Assembly: GCA_039654915.1 (NCBI GenBank)
Contig: CM077594.1
Coordinates: 110,064,893 to 110,128,892, forward strand
Origin: Aquilaria yunnanensis
Lineage: Eukaryota > Streptophyta > Magnoliopsida > Malvales > Thymelaeaceae
Direction of reading: 5' to 3'
DNA: 64,000 nt
The notes under the pieces were generated by a model. The model was not told the origin of the DNA, did not search any database, and saw only the letters and a program-made list of their open reading frames with translations. Shown in pieces: positions 12,001-24,359 of the stretch. A program made the position numbers and the translations under genes. Position 1 is the stretch's first letter; every line of letters starts with the position of its first letter.

Positions 12001-15000
12001 AGACTGTAAAGAATGAAGGACGTAAGCGAGCCTGCAGTCAAGGATCCTGTTATCGTCAAGTATGCACCATAGATAACCACTACAATAACAGACAATGTTG
12101 AAGCAGCATTCAAGCCTCCAAAGAACAGACCGACCACTCTCTGTACAGCAGATTTAAAATCAGATTTCGTAACCGTTACAAAATAATGCACTGAAATGAG
12201 AGGGGAAAGAAGGTCAGCCGGTGGCTAAAAGTTGAGAGACTTACAGCTTGTTTTAGCCCAAGCTTCAGTGTCTCATCAACTTTTTCTGAGTACTGTGATA
12301 TTGCAGAGCCTTCCTTAGCAAATGACCTTACTGTTCGAATGGCTCCAAAAGATTCCTAGAGATCAATTCATCAAATATATGAACTTCAGCATAAGTTCTA
12401 TAACCGTTGTCAAAGTGGTAATTGTCATGCTTTCAACAGCTTGTGAGTTAAATACAGGACAAGATCAACTGTGGGGCAACTCGAAGATGAGCCTGGCTTT
12501 GGCCCATTGGCCAAACCTACCAGCTCTGTTTCCCCCATGAAGTTTAGGCTTGAGTCCCTCAGATCCCCAACCAAACACAACCCAATGAAATAAAAAAGGG
12601 TATATATACAACTGCTGAATTCATAAGGGCAATCCAAGTGAAGAGCAAAGATTGCAGACCTCAGCAATGGAGGCAGCCACTGCAGCTGCAGCTTGGGTTG
12701 AGTGTGAAAGTTCTTTGAGATAACGTCCGAATTTCCTAACTGCAACTGAAATAATGGGCACGACAGCCAGGGCTAACACTAAAGAGGTCGAAAGATATGC
12801 TTAGGGTCTTGACTGCTTTGACAAGGAAACAACTAAAAAATACTAAATAAAACATAAAGGAACATACATGTTAATTTCCACGATGATGAAAACATGAAGC
12901 AGACACCAATACAGGCAGTTGTTACATTCCGGAGAGCCTCAGAAAGATTAGTTGTTGCAGCATTTTTTATTATCTGGGTGTCCTCAGACAGCCGGCTGAG
13001 GAGTTCCCCTGTTCTAGTAACATCGAAGAATGCAATTTCCTGTTCAACCACATTGGATCAGAAGTTACTCTGGATTTATTCATCCTCAGTGAAAACTGAT
13101 GAAAGCGCTAGTTAATGTGAAATCCACTAATGTTTAACACTAGCATCAGCTGTGAAATGCTAACTTCTTAACACTAAACTCAATAGTTGACAATTCTACT
13201 GCAATCAATTGGTTGAATAGTCCTGCCTGGTGAATGAGGTGACTGAACAAGTTTTTCCTCAGACGAGCTACAACTCTTTCACTGGCAGAAGAAAATAACC
13301 ATGCTCGAAGTGCTGTGCAAAGAGAACTGCAGGAAACAATAATGGAAAATCAAACTTACCGACAGTCAATCTGTTTGACCAAACACACTACTGGATAATC
13401 AAGGCCCAATCAATAACAAGAGAGTCATTGGAAAATATCTGGTGAAACAACACTAATCATCCATTGATCACTAAGAGTTTGCTACATGAAGCATCATCAT
13501 GCACTTGACTGTACATTAAAAGGGTTTTAGGAAACAATATAGCTTTGCAATTATGACACAACAAAGCACAGACCTAATCTTTTACCACTTCATCTACAAA
13601 AGCAACCAGAATAAAAGGGCATGTGAAAACACCTATATAAGGAGTTAAAGAAATAATACAGAAGTGAATGGAACAGGTATTACCCCACTACAACTATCAG
13701 GATGATATACAGTACAGTGTTCTTGACAGCATCCAGAGCTTCTGATTGCTGTTCTGGGGTTTTTATATCTCTTGATACGATGTCTATTATCATTCCTCCA
13801 AACTTTGGCTACAATATCAACATTTTGAATTTGAGGAACAAAAATCAGAGCTGGAAGAAAATAAGAGAAGAAAAGAAATATGGAAATTCAGGGACGCTAA
13901 TGGTTGGTCCAAAGGTAATCTAGTCAGAGGAAGATAAAAGTATGAGATCATATCTGCAATATTCATTAGCTGCAATCAATCATTGCCTGGACGTCCATTT
14001 TCATCCTATTGTCTAAAACCTCTTTGGAGTGGCTTTGAACCTACCTTACTGCACTGCTCCTTAAAATCCATATCATGTTTTTAGCATATACTAGTTGCAT
14101 GCATCTCCTAGAGATCAATTGAGAAGGTAATAGTTTTTATAAATCAGAGGAACTGCATTTATTTGCTAATCACTAAATGTTAAATCCAGCACTAATGTTG
14201 GTAGTTGTTAGCTAATGGATTCTCAGATACTTGGGAAGGCTTTTCCTCTAGAACTCAAATCTAACTCCATCAGGATGCAATATAGAAAAAAAAGGATAGT
14301 GTGTCAACAGCTAACTTCAAGATGAAATGCACAACCACTCACTATATACATATATTAGGAAAACAGTTCGAAGTAGTGCTACTTGCACCGAGGAGGAGAT
14401 TCATGAATTTCATATACTCTGATTTATTTGGATTTTTTGTCCTCTGCACTAATTTCATAGAGGTATCAGGGACATTGACAGGAATGAGATGGATAACATA
14501 TAAAGAAAAAGTGAAAGGGATTATCATATCTTCTACAAAACCTCAAGATATATTGGAAAAGACCAATATGAGAAGGCATCTACAGATTCTAGTTTACCAA
14601 CTCATGCAAGGGAAATAGGAGAATGATTCTCTTCTACAATAATGCACATTAATGAGCTGAAATGCTCCCCACATGAACCTAGCTTGTAACAGCAGTGCCC
14701 ACAGATTTTGCACATCTTCAAGAGCTGTCCCATATGGTTTAACACTGGCTTAAAGTGCTAAGAACATTGCTTTATGGAGATGTAAAAGATTGATAGAAGC
14801 AATAGGCGAGAAAGAAAGTAGCAGTTAATGGATGGAAGAAATGACGTACAACCAAGATACTTGATGTAGATGCTACCAACAGGGCAATGGTGCCAACTAT
14901 TAATTTTCCAGCATCTGGTTTAGCCTGCAATTTGCACAGTTCAGTTTATGCTGACGTAAAGTTGAGCATTGAAGCTCCAGACTGGGAAATCATCAGCCGG

Positions 15001-15720
15001 AACATCACTAACCAGAGAAAACACTCTTGAAAATCCAACATTTGCTGCCTGACATTTTCAAGACAAAATTAATGGTCCACTTAAAAAATACAACGGCAAA
15101 TGGGAACCATGAACTACAAAGGCCTCACGCAGCTATCACCTCAATGGCATCCCCATGCTCAAGGTCTGTTGTAGGACCATCAGGTGTTTGTTCTTCATTT
15201 AATTTCTTTCGTGGCTGCACGGAGTAAAGAAATATCCATTCCCTTTAGAAAGTTAAAATTTGACAAAAAATGGCAATGAGATGGAATATTTCCAGTCCTA
15301 GAAATCTGAGAAAAATAAGATATGCTACTCCAACACTGGAAGCCTAACAAACAGAAGACTTCAAAAAGAATAAAAAACCAGAACCATGAACCACTTGATG
15401 AAAAAAACCAAACTATCTACCAGCCAACACAACTACAAACTCCAGAACCAGAAAGAAACAGATTCAATTAAAGACTAAAATTTTATCAGGTGTCGTCGTT
15501 AAAGTAAAAATTAGAAGGCGAAATTGAAGCGAATTAAGCGACATCCGGGTGATGAAAAAAATGCTTAAGAGCACAAATTGATGAGAAGACAAGCATGAGG
15601 AGCAAGAGAAAAAGAACCGGAAACAATAAAACCAACCCCTTTCTGGAGAAGCGAAACTCTTTCACTGCCAACATCTGAAATGGACTTGGAGGTCCAATCC
15701 AAGTTCTGTTTCTTCCCCAT
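9066..15720 (-). CDS. ABCB27: Half-size ABC transporter, subfamily B, TAP2/ALS1 type
   Basis: Seventeen exons: 15637-15720, 15140-15214, 15013-15048, 14850-14924, 13684-13808, 13227-13326, 12868-13039, 12660-12778, 12245-12355, 11996-12140, 11559-11691, 11287-11362, 10436-10501, 10193-10300, 9768-9875, 9471-9668 and 9066-9275. They join in frame to 646 residues, close to the roughly 640 of Arabidopsis ALS1. The protein begins [15 protein letters not shown]. One membrane domain spans roughly residues 60-370 ([39 protein letters not shown]). One nucleotide-binding domain follows: Walker A GPSGGGKTT split by an intron, Q-loop VSQEP, signature LSGGQ, Walker B VLLLDE, and H-loop residue in [10 protein letters not shown]. 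Half-transporters of this group work as dimers; the ALS1 members sit in the vacuolar membrane and confer aluminium tolerance. Subfamily is secure; the choice of ABCB27 over its closest relatives is by memory. The exon 6 donor is GC, not GT. No disabling change was seen. Confidence 0.9.
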
Positions 15721-15878
15721 TAGAACGAAAGGAGAAGAAAAAAAAAAAGGCCCACAAAATAAAACAAATCAAAACAAAAGATAGATTCTGAGAGGGAAGG
15801 TGAATGCTTCGCGGGATCAAAGGAGGAGATTTGTAAGGTCGTTGAGGCGTTATTGGGCTTTACACTTCAGAGCGATAA

Positions 15879-16127
15879 TGTAAATGACATCTATCATCCC
15901 TAAACTATCCCAATGTTACTTAATCATCTTAAAACTATAAAATGTTGCTTAATTGTTCAAAAAATGTACGAAATTTTCCCAACTTCCATCACTTTTTAAC
16001 TACTGTCATGCGGCAAGACAACAGGTGCAACAATTGGTAAGTTTGAGGATGATGATGCAATAATTCATAGTTTTAGAATGATTAAGTAACTTTAAGCATA
16101 ACTTAGGAACAATCAGTGTCATTTACC
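15879..16127. mobile_element. Palindromic MITE-like element upstream of the ABC transporter
   Basis: The two ends are inverted copies over about 70 bp: GTAAATGACATCTATCATCC at the left matches the reverse complement of the right end, GTAAATGACACTGATTGTTC. The symmetry goes on inward (TTACTTAATCAT on both arms). The element starts about 160 bp upstream of the transporter start codon, in its likely promoter or leader. Superfamily and target duplication are not resolved. Confidence 0.6.
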
Positions 16128-17640
16128 TTAACAACAAAGATCCTCATGAACCTTTTGCTCATGTGCAACAATGGCTCTTCAATTTTGCAATTAGGATGAG
16201 TTAATTCTCAAAATATGAGGCAAGTTACTTTGGTCCTCTTGCAACTTGAATTAATTCATGATATAGGCTTAACATCATTTAACCCACGTATACCTCCCTT
16301 TGTTTCCAGCACTATACAGGCTTGCGAGGTTCCACTGGCATAGTGGCTTTAGAGCTGCCACTATTGGGTTCACTACGGCACTATCCACTAGTTGCATTCT
16401 CGTCTTGGTAGATGAATGAAGGGGTTAGGCCTCCTTTTCATCATTATAGTTGCGAACCTATTATGGTGTGGGTGTACGACAGCCCCTTTCCCCCCTGGAA
16501 TTTTTTTTGTAAAGAGGCACTAACTTAATTATTTTGTAAGGATTTATGGACCAAGTGTGAAATTTTCTTCACCCTGGGATACGATGAAAGGAATTTTCTC
16601 TTTGATGTGTCCAATGCTACAATAGATTTTTAGCTGTAGCAGATTCATCTTCGAGCTTCAGTGAGCACATTATTGAGCTTTTGAGACTAGACTCATGTTT
16701 GAACCCAAAATATAAGTTTGAGTCTTTTGATTTTGAATCTATTTGCAATCTTGCAAAGAAATACTATTCGCAAGATTTCTCAGGACATAAACTTAAGTTG
16801 CTGCTATTTCAGTTGTGGCAATAAAGCCAAGTTGGGTCAGTTTGTTCACGGGTCAAGATGACCCATGTCGCATTATAATGTTTTAGGGCCCTGTTTTGGC
16901 CATATTTATGGCCTTGTGCCACCTATTCTTCTCACTTCTAACTTATCTCACTCAAATGAACTACTAACTTCACCATCCACGCTTGTCGTGTCCTCTGCTT
17001 ACCCTATAACCAAACTATTTCCACGTCCGGCTGCCAACCCATGGCATTTAATCTGGCAATCTGTAACTAGATCCATCGATTAATAATGACTGAGCCAGTT
17101 GATGAACTTGCATGGTGCCTTTGCGGCTTGTCCACCCATGATCACATTCATACCTCTTTCAAACAAGCTTTCTCTCGTCAAACAAGCAAGGTTCTCAAAG
17201 TGTCACTATCGAACATGGCATGCCCATAATAGATCGAGTGGTGATGCGGCTGCCGCTGAAGGAGGGATGTTTGAGGATGGGTGCAAATCTTTAAGCCATT
17301 GGGCGATTGAGATCTAGGATCAAGTGGATTTTTGGTGATTTGGATTGTTGGAGCGAAAGAAGCCCATGGAAGTAGTTGCCTAATAGAGGTGATAAGTCGA
17401 CGATGAAGAGAATGGAGAGAGAAGTGCTGTGTTCAGTGCTTAACTAGTGGCAAAAATGTGCAAAAAACACCAAACCTCACTATGGATTCCCAACCTTATT
17501 CTGAGATCATTTTGACCTATATTGGCCCTGAGTTTGACCCATAAAAAAGCATAGATTAATTGGATTAATGGGGAATAAACTACACAGATGTTATGGATTT
17601 ATGAGAGTTCGAACAACTATCATCAATTACTGAATTATGT
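16128..17640. other. Gene-free stretch, nothing recognised
   Basis: Moderately AT-rich sequence with scattered short open frames (for example 16865-17083 and 17099-17317) that match no family I know. Part of it may be further decayed transposon, given the remnant that follows. Confidence 0.4.
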
Positions 17641-17649
17641 CAAATGTTT

Positions 17650-17905
17650 GCATCTACTAAATAGTTAAGTTATTACGTTTTTGTCGGTCAATTGATTTGT
17701 CTGATATGGACACTTTTCATGTCTATGCCACTATAGAATATGCTTTTTCAACAATTAAAATTGTCAAAAATAGATTGTGAAACAAGATGAATAATGACTT
17801 CTTTGTTGATACTTTGATTTTGTACATTGAAGAAGACCTTGCAAATAATTTTAGTTTAGTCTCGATATTTGATGATTCTAGAGACTCAATCATGTTTACA
17901 TATTG
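17650..17905 (+). pseudogene. Remnant of a hAT transposase, C-terminal dimerisation region
   Basis: Plus-strand translation gives EYAFSTIKIVKNRL, then a stop, then NKMNNDFFVDTLILYIEEDL. This is the conserved hAT-family C-terminal block of TTF-type zinc-finger proteins in plants (consensus ERAFS-x-MKIVK-x-RLRNKM). The arginine codon between the two pieces has become TGA. No start, N-terminus or zinc finger was found upstream, so only the end of a dead transposase gene is left. It could also be a fragment of a host gene descended from a transposase. Confidence 0.6.
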
Positions 17906-17968
17906 CTTTAATTTTCTTGAACATATATGAATTATATTATTTGGCTGTTTTTTGTTGTACAATTTACA

Positions 17969-18305
17969 CCCAACTCATTTTAACTTAAATTAATTGACAT
18001 CAAAGTTGTTTATTTTTATTCTTACATATTTTTTACTTGGAATTAATTTTAATTAAAAGCTAATATTATGTAGCTACAATAATCTATTGAAAATATAATT
18101 TTTGTAATGTTACTAAATTTTTATGAATTTTTTTATTTTAAGGGATTAAAAAAGAACAATTTATAAAAAATTTAACAACATTATGAAAATTTACTTTTAA
18201 ATGAATTATTATATTTACATAATATTAAATTTCAAATAAAATTAATTTTATAAAAAAAATAAAAATAAAAATAAGTCGGTTGAATTAAATTAAAATAAAT
18301 TAACT
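17969..18305. mobile_element. Palindromic MITE, family A, copy 3
   Basis: It starts CCAACTCATTTTAACTTAAA and ends with the inverted TTAAATTAAAATAAATTAAC. It lines up end to end with the copies at 3609-3947 and 8334-8667. It directly follows the hAT remnant. Confidence 0.55.
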
Positions 18306-19101
18306 CTTAACAATTCATCACACTCTTGCCCTCTAAGTCAGAAATCTAGGTTCTGCCATTGTCTCCTCCAGTCCAACTTACTTCGTTTTGAATGACAAAA
18401 AAAAAAAAAAACAAATATAGAAACATGCTCAATGCTCATACGGCCTTGGACAGAACGCACGCCTAAAAATTAGCTTGTTTGGATGAGAGCGTTTGATATT
18501 ATAGAGGCACCTATATATTCACTTTTGTAAGTCATATAAATTTTGAGTACAATAGTAATATGAGTCATAGTTTGAGGGCCACTTGTGTATTTAGTTACTA
18601 ATTACTTTTAACCTTTTCGCAATTATTGGTACCGTACCACCGTTCCGTGACCAAGCAACGTGTCCATGAAGGTTCCTCTTATTTGTGCGGGCGAAGATAG
18701 TTTTTACTCCTAAAACCTATCATATTTTTGAGTTTCAATAAATCAGTGTCAAATTTTGTTAACATATTAATAATTAGTCCTATATGTTTTAGAAAACAAT
18801 TATTGAATAGCAGTAATGAATCTAGAATTTTTTTGTGAGGCCACCATATATAATTGAAGTCCAAATGCACAATTGATTTTTTTTTTTAAAAGAAACATGA
18901 AATGTAAAATGTGACTCTCGGATTTCTTTAAATAAGCTTTTAATTTGATTGAATCTTAAAAAAAATCTAGTTTTTCTTGTTTTTTTTTTTGTCTTCTCTA
19001 ATAGTTTTCTTTGACCATTGAGATCCTCTAATAAATTATAAAGTGATCCCTTGAAAAATAATTAATATCTACATAAAAAAAATAAAAAATGTAGTGAGAT
19101 C

Positions 19102-19288
19102 CAAGGGCGAAGCCAGAAAAAATTATCAGTAAGAGCAATAAAGAATTCTTTTATAATATATAGATGTAAAATTTAAAATTTATGAAGTCAAGTTGTAAAT
19201 TTTATTAAAAAAAATAATACTAAATATGTAATTTTACCAAAATTTAGTGGACAATTGCCTGTCTCTTATGAACATGGCTCTGCCACTG
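19102..19288. mobile_element. Possible small hAT-type MITE
   Basis: The left end CAAGGGCGAAGCCAG and the right end, reverse complemented, CAGTGGCAGAGCCATG are similar inverted termini of the same type as the element at 1045-1436. The 8-bp flanks (gtgagatc and gcagtgtc) do not match well, so the borders are uncertain. Confidence 0.35.
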
Positions 19289-22200
19289 GCAGTGTCCAAT
19301 AATCCGACTATTTCATACATGAATTTGTCCTTGATTTATAAGGAGGATAATAATAATAATTCAAATGATTCATTAACTATCATAAAATAATTGCATAATT
19401 TGAATATATTAAAAAATAGTTATAAAAAATTTTAAATTTAAATTTGAAAAATTTAATTAAAAAAAGTAATCAGCTATCAAACATTTTACGATAATCTAGG
19501 TACTGGAAAATGTGCTTTTAAGAAAACGTTACACAAGTACATCTGCGTGTTGTTTTTTTCTTTTCTGGGGGGGAAGGGGTGGGGGTTGTTACTTTAGTAA
19601 ATAATCCTTTCCTAGGTAGGAGAAAATTCTCAATAGGACGGTGAGGTGACCAATCATGTAATTGGTGATGATTTATATTGATAAAGTGAGTGAAGGTTGT
19701 AGCAGGGGAAGGAAGACCCGGGGATTGCTTGGTGTACGTACAGAGCCACGTTTATGGATGTTAGCTTCGTTGGCTTTTGTATTGTACCTGCTCTGCTCCT
19801 CCCATGTCATGTTCCAGTTCCACCAAAACAATACGGTATGCTATTTTTTTATGCATTTAGCACGTCACATCTTCTTCCAGGCGTTCTTCTAGTGATTCGG
19901 AACAAATTTTGCTATTCTTTTTACTTTATCACTGTTTTTTAACCTGAAGATCATTAAATCAAATACATTGAGATGTATATTTAAGAAAATGTTTGCTAAT
20001 CATAATGTATCAGTTGGCCAAAAGAAAATCATAATGCATCCAAATCGTCCATATGATATATTGACTCCCCTAAATTGCAATAGACCGTACCTAAAATAAA
20101 ATATTTACAAACAGTGATCAAATTAACGTTCGCAAAATCATAGCTGTATATGTAAATTGAATAAAATGAAAATAAGAAGTGCTACATTTCTAAATGATTC
20201 CATAGAAATTATAGTTATCACCCATCACCACAAAATTATATGTTAAATATTTAGTGGACACTAGTTAAACATGCATGTGCGATGCACAGGGGTAGTATTT
20301 TTTTAATATATAAAGAATTTATATTTATTTGATTATAAATTTTATCTTAATTATTAATTATTATGAAAAGTTCAGAAATTATGATATTAAAGTGAAGCTA
20401 TTTTGGAGCAGCATAAAATTTATATTTTTTTTAAATCAACACACATAAAGAGAAGAAAACTATTTTGTTCACTAATATATTTTCTAAGTAGGTGGTGGAG
20501 ATGGGTTTTATTTGTGAGAACAAAAAAATATCTTACAATATATTCACAATAGGACGGCTAAAACCAAGTAAGGAAAAATAAAAAAATTATCCTATACATA
20601 AGTGAAATAGATGATATAGAATTAAAGACATGATTATTGCTGGCTTTAAAGTTGTCTTTGTTAATAGAGAAGATAAAAATTTAAGGACTATTATCAAATT
20701 AACTAAATCAACATAAATTGTTAATAGTTAACTTGTTTATCGTTAAATAAGAGAGTAGGTGTAAGGTGTTTTAAAAAATGTAAATTTCTTATTTCCTTGA
20801 ATTTCTTTAAAAATTTAGAGGATTAAGGAGCCTTTTGTCCAGGAGGAAAATTTTTTTGAAAAGAAATTGTAAATGAGGAAGTGTAATAAGAGGAGACAAA
20901 AGTGTTCGACTCCTTTTAGATAGGAGGATATGATGATTAATAACTTATATAATACTTTAGGAATAAGACAAATTGGTTTGAAAAGAGCAAAATTTTTATG
21001 CTTTCACCATAAGATTTTGTTAATCATTATATATAAACATCCATTTAGAAATTTGTAAATAGCATTTAAATAATTCATCCCGCCACTTATAGAATAGTAG
21101 GAAAGTCTTTATAGTTTAACCTTTAGTTTTCTTGGTTTATTAAATATATATAGATATACATGTATTAAGGATTCCTATATGACACTATATTTTCATTCTT
21201 GTCATACATACATGATGTATGGGAATACAAAAAAATCATTGAATCCATACTGCATAAATAAAGAAATGCTAAAAGATATTGATTATACAATGTACAATAA
21301 ATATAAATAAAATAATTTTAGAATTTAATTAATATTTTAAAAACAATATGTGATTCAGGAAATGATCTTTAGGAAAGTAAAATTAGTACCAATATTTTTG
21401 TGAAAGTATGATTTGTGATTCTATTTTCTGAGGGACCAAAGTGAAACATTTTTATTGGTTTAAATCTCAGCAAATTGCAAAAAAAAAAAAAAAGTCTCAA
21501 ACATTTAAGTTTTTTGTTATAAATCCATCCCTAACATCTCACTTATTGCTTAAAGGTCCCAAAAGTTTTCTTTTCAATACAATTGATCCATGGCCCCCCA
21601 TTTTAAATCAAGTTGGTTTAAAATACCGATTTATAGGGGAAAATAAATATTTTATATAGTTCATTAACTATCAAATAATTTATGGTACACCTTGAATTAA
21701 TAGAAACAAAATTACCAAATATTTTAAATTAAAATTTAAAAAATTGTTGTTAGATAGTTATGTAAGCTAATAAATTCAATTTTTTTGAAAACTATTTTAT
21801 ACTAAATTCAAAGTTGATGTTAATGGATTATGTAAATTATAAGTTTTTTTTCTCTTTATAAATCAAATTTTTATACCAACTTATTCTAGCCTATAGCAAG
21901 AGACGAATTTGCAATGGAGGAAAAATGTTTGGAACCATTAAATAATAACTAAGATGTCAAATAAGTATTTGCGACCCAAATTAAAGATTTAAGATTTTTT
22001 TATATAATTTACCCATTAGACTAAAATAGAACAATTAATAGGCTAATGGCTAAAATAGTTTTCTACTTAAAGTTAATGGACTATTAATAAAATTTACTCA
22101 TCTAATATATATTTTTAAACTTAAATTAATAAATCTAAAAATTTAATTAACATTTATAAAATATAATATGAAATTGGATGACTGATCTTTAGAAAACTAA

Positions 22201-23190
22201 AAATTAGAATGAAGATTTGTTAAAGGTATAATATGTGATACCATTTGTGATGAACCAAACTGAAATTGACATTTTGTAAAGTATAATATATGATGAACCA
22301 AACTAAAACGTTTTTAACAGGTTAGGGCAAAAACAGAATAATTAATAAGTTATAAACTAAAATAGTATGATATTTAAAATTAAGGGATTGACATAAAATT
22401 AAATCATTTAGTATATTTATTGCTAGTATTTATTTCTAAAACCCAACTTTTATATAGATATAGATATAGATGTGCAAATTCGAGTAGGTCTTATACGATT
22501 CTCCTCCTACTTGTACGGTCACAGCAGGGCTTGATGCCTGCACCAGAAATTGGCTTGGCACTTGGGCTCACGGTCCAGAAATTTGACTTGGAGGCTTTGC
22601 CCAAGTGTACATATGAGTGCACGAGAGATTCTTGAGTGCGGGCCCTATCGGTACTAGTTACTAGTTAGCTCAAGTTGGAGCCTGAATCGCTTGAGCTCGA
22701 GTTGGCCCATAAGGCTGCTATGCAAATTTACAACTATTACCAAGATATACGAAGTTAACGCTTGAGATTTAATATGGCAGACACGCAATCTCGAAGACCA
22801 AATTTGTAATTATTTTTAAAGACCCATATGAAAATGCAATTAGACTTACCTTGTGAGGTTTAGATGTTTAGTACAAACTAGACTATATATCTGGCATTGT
22901 CAAATAATTCAAAAAAAGTCAGATGTACAAGATCATAATTCCTTAACATTAGTAACATTCTCTTAAAATCTTATAATTGAAAAATAAGAAATTAGAAATA
23001 GAAGTTTTGGATTCTACATCAATCCTTAAAATATAGCTTATAATATATTATAAAGTCTTGTCAATACATTACAACCTGAGTTGTGGAATTAAACTGCTGA
23101 ATACTTGGTGACTGAAGAAGTTTATTGTAAAAACACTAATACTTAAATGAATCCAGTTGGATACAGTGGTCCTATTAGAGTTTGTCTTTT
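19289..23190. other. Long AT-rich gene-free stretch
   Basis: About 3.9 kb of AT-rich DNA with no gene, RNA or complete element recognised. Around 22440-22740 there is a patch rich in GAG/CTC (ctcgag-type) words like those in the subterminal regions of the hAT element at 31057-35033, possibly a decayed end. Confidence 0.4.
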
Positions 23191-23194
23191 GATG

Positions 23195-23480
23195 TTGTTT
23201 GTTAAAACATTTAACTTAAAATTTATCAGCGATAGGTGGAAAGACCTTATTACTATATAAACCCTTGAATAACCTTTTTTTTCTTAGATATTTGAAATTT
23301 TCCAACTTAACATACTCTTCATGTGTATGTCACTTTGACTCTATCATGTGAGTTATTTTTTACAATGGTGAGAGCAATTTTGAACCTTAGGTTATAATAT
23401 CATATTAAAGCATTTAGCCTAAAACTAATTGACTATAGATGGAGAGGCCTTACTACTGTATAAACCGTTCACTAATGAAC
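23195..23480. repeat. Two fragments of an LTR-like repeat with a TATA box
   Basis: A block of about 90 bp (TTAAAACATTTAACTTAAAA, a short gap, then GGTGGAAAGACCTTATTACT, ATATAAACCC) occurs at 23200-23290, again at 23404-23487, and a third time at 25233-25318. Each copy has the word ACT(A/G)TATAAA. The pattern looks like the start of an LTR (TGTTAAA...) with its TATA box, present as truncated insertions. Element class is not established. Confidence 0.4.
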
Positions 23481-23891
23481 CTTTCACCCACCTGCAAAAA
23501 TGTCCACGCCAACAGAAGCAATAGAATCACGGGCGGCCTTTGTGAACATTTTTCGAGCACATATACAACTGTAGTTGTTTCTGAGCGTGTTGATGATGTT
23601 AACGTGATTGTTTTTTTTCCATGGATTTTATTGTTTATAGTCAATTATTTGATATTTTATAATATTTAATGCCTATTAATATATCTGGTCTGGTGCTGGT
23701 CTAGTGAGAGGCCTGTGCTTTGAAATTTCATCACCAGCTTATTGGGGAATCATAAATTCCAGAACGACAAATCAACAGTGGCAATCTAATCAATTCAAAG
23801 AAAATAATCGTGAAACATGAAACAAACAACAAATTAAAGCAGCTGGACTAGGACTAGCTCGCTCACATGCATACTGGTGTAGACCGACCGA

Positions 23892-24266
23892 CTACCGGCG
23901 GCAACCGCGGTTGTAGGCGCCGCAATTCGGGGGCGGCCGTGGTTTGTTGGTGCCGGGGAGACAACTTTGATAAGGATTATACCGCCCACACCTTGCCGCG
24001 GGCCGGTTACGGTTGGCGGTGCGACCCGTGACCGATTGTGCAGGGTTGATCAGGAGCCTACTTCCGGCGTGGAACTCCATCAACGACTCCAGGTCGGACG
24101 CGAGACAGTCATCGCAGTGGACAGTCATGTTGCTGGTCTGGAGAGAAGCAGAGGGTAATGAGCCAGCAGCTGCCGCTTCACATGGTGGGATGTCTAGTGT
24201 TAGTTTGAGGAGAAGAATTACCGAGATGGATAGGATTCTTGTGCTGCTGAGGGATCTCTTATCCAT
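23892..24266 (-). CDS. Secreted cysteine-rich peptide precursor, RALF-like
   Basis: A single-exon frame of 124 residues. It opens with basic residues and a hydrophobic signal peptide (ILSISVILLLKLTLDI, cleavage probably near CEAAAA). A pro-region follows (HCDDCLASDLESLMEFHAGS, then RLLI), like the acidic leader with an LMDSE-type motif in RALF precursors. The C-terminus holds four cysteines in the pattern C-x8-C-x11-C-x6-C and ends CGAYNRGCRR, recalling the RALF ending NPYSRGC...C-R. The YISY receptor-binding motif and a clear RRxL cleavage site are missing, as in atypical RALFs. RALFs act outside the cell on FERONIA-type receptor kinases. A TATA box lies about 70 bp upstream. It could also be another cysteine-rich peptide family. 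A truncated copy of its 3' end is at 36465-36690. Confidence 0.55.
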   Translation of the reverse strand: MDKRSLSSTRILSISVILLLKLTLDIPPCEAAAAGSLPSASLQTSNMTVHCDDCLASDLESLMEFHAGSRLLINPAQSVTGRTANRNRPAARCGRYNPYQSCLPGTNKPRPPPNCGAYNRGCRR

Positions 24267-24336
24267 AACGGCTTTCTGCTCTGCAACTTCTCACTCCCTC
24301 GTCACTCGTTTCAGACTAGGCAGAGTTTGTAGGGGT

Positions 24337-24345
24337 CTTTTATAA
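24337..24345 (-). promoter_or_regulatory. TATA box of the RALF-like gene
   Basis: On the minus strand the sequence ATTATAAAAG lies about 70-80 bp before the start codon at 24266. This spacing leaves a 5' leader of roughly 40-50 bases. Confidence 0.5.
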
Positions 24346-24359
24346 TGATTCCTACCCAG

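Noticed and set aside
23967..24345. Plus-strand frames opposite the RALF-like gene
   Set aside because: Antisense shadows of a gene with a signal peptide, TATA box and conserved cysteines on the minus strand.
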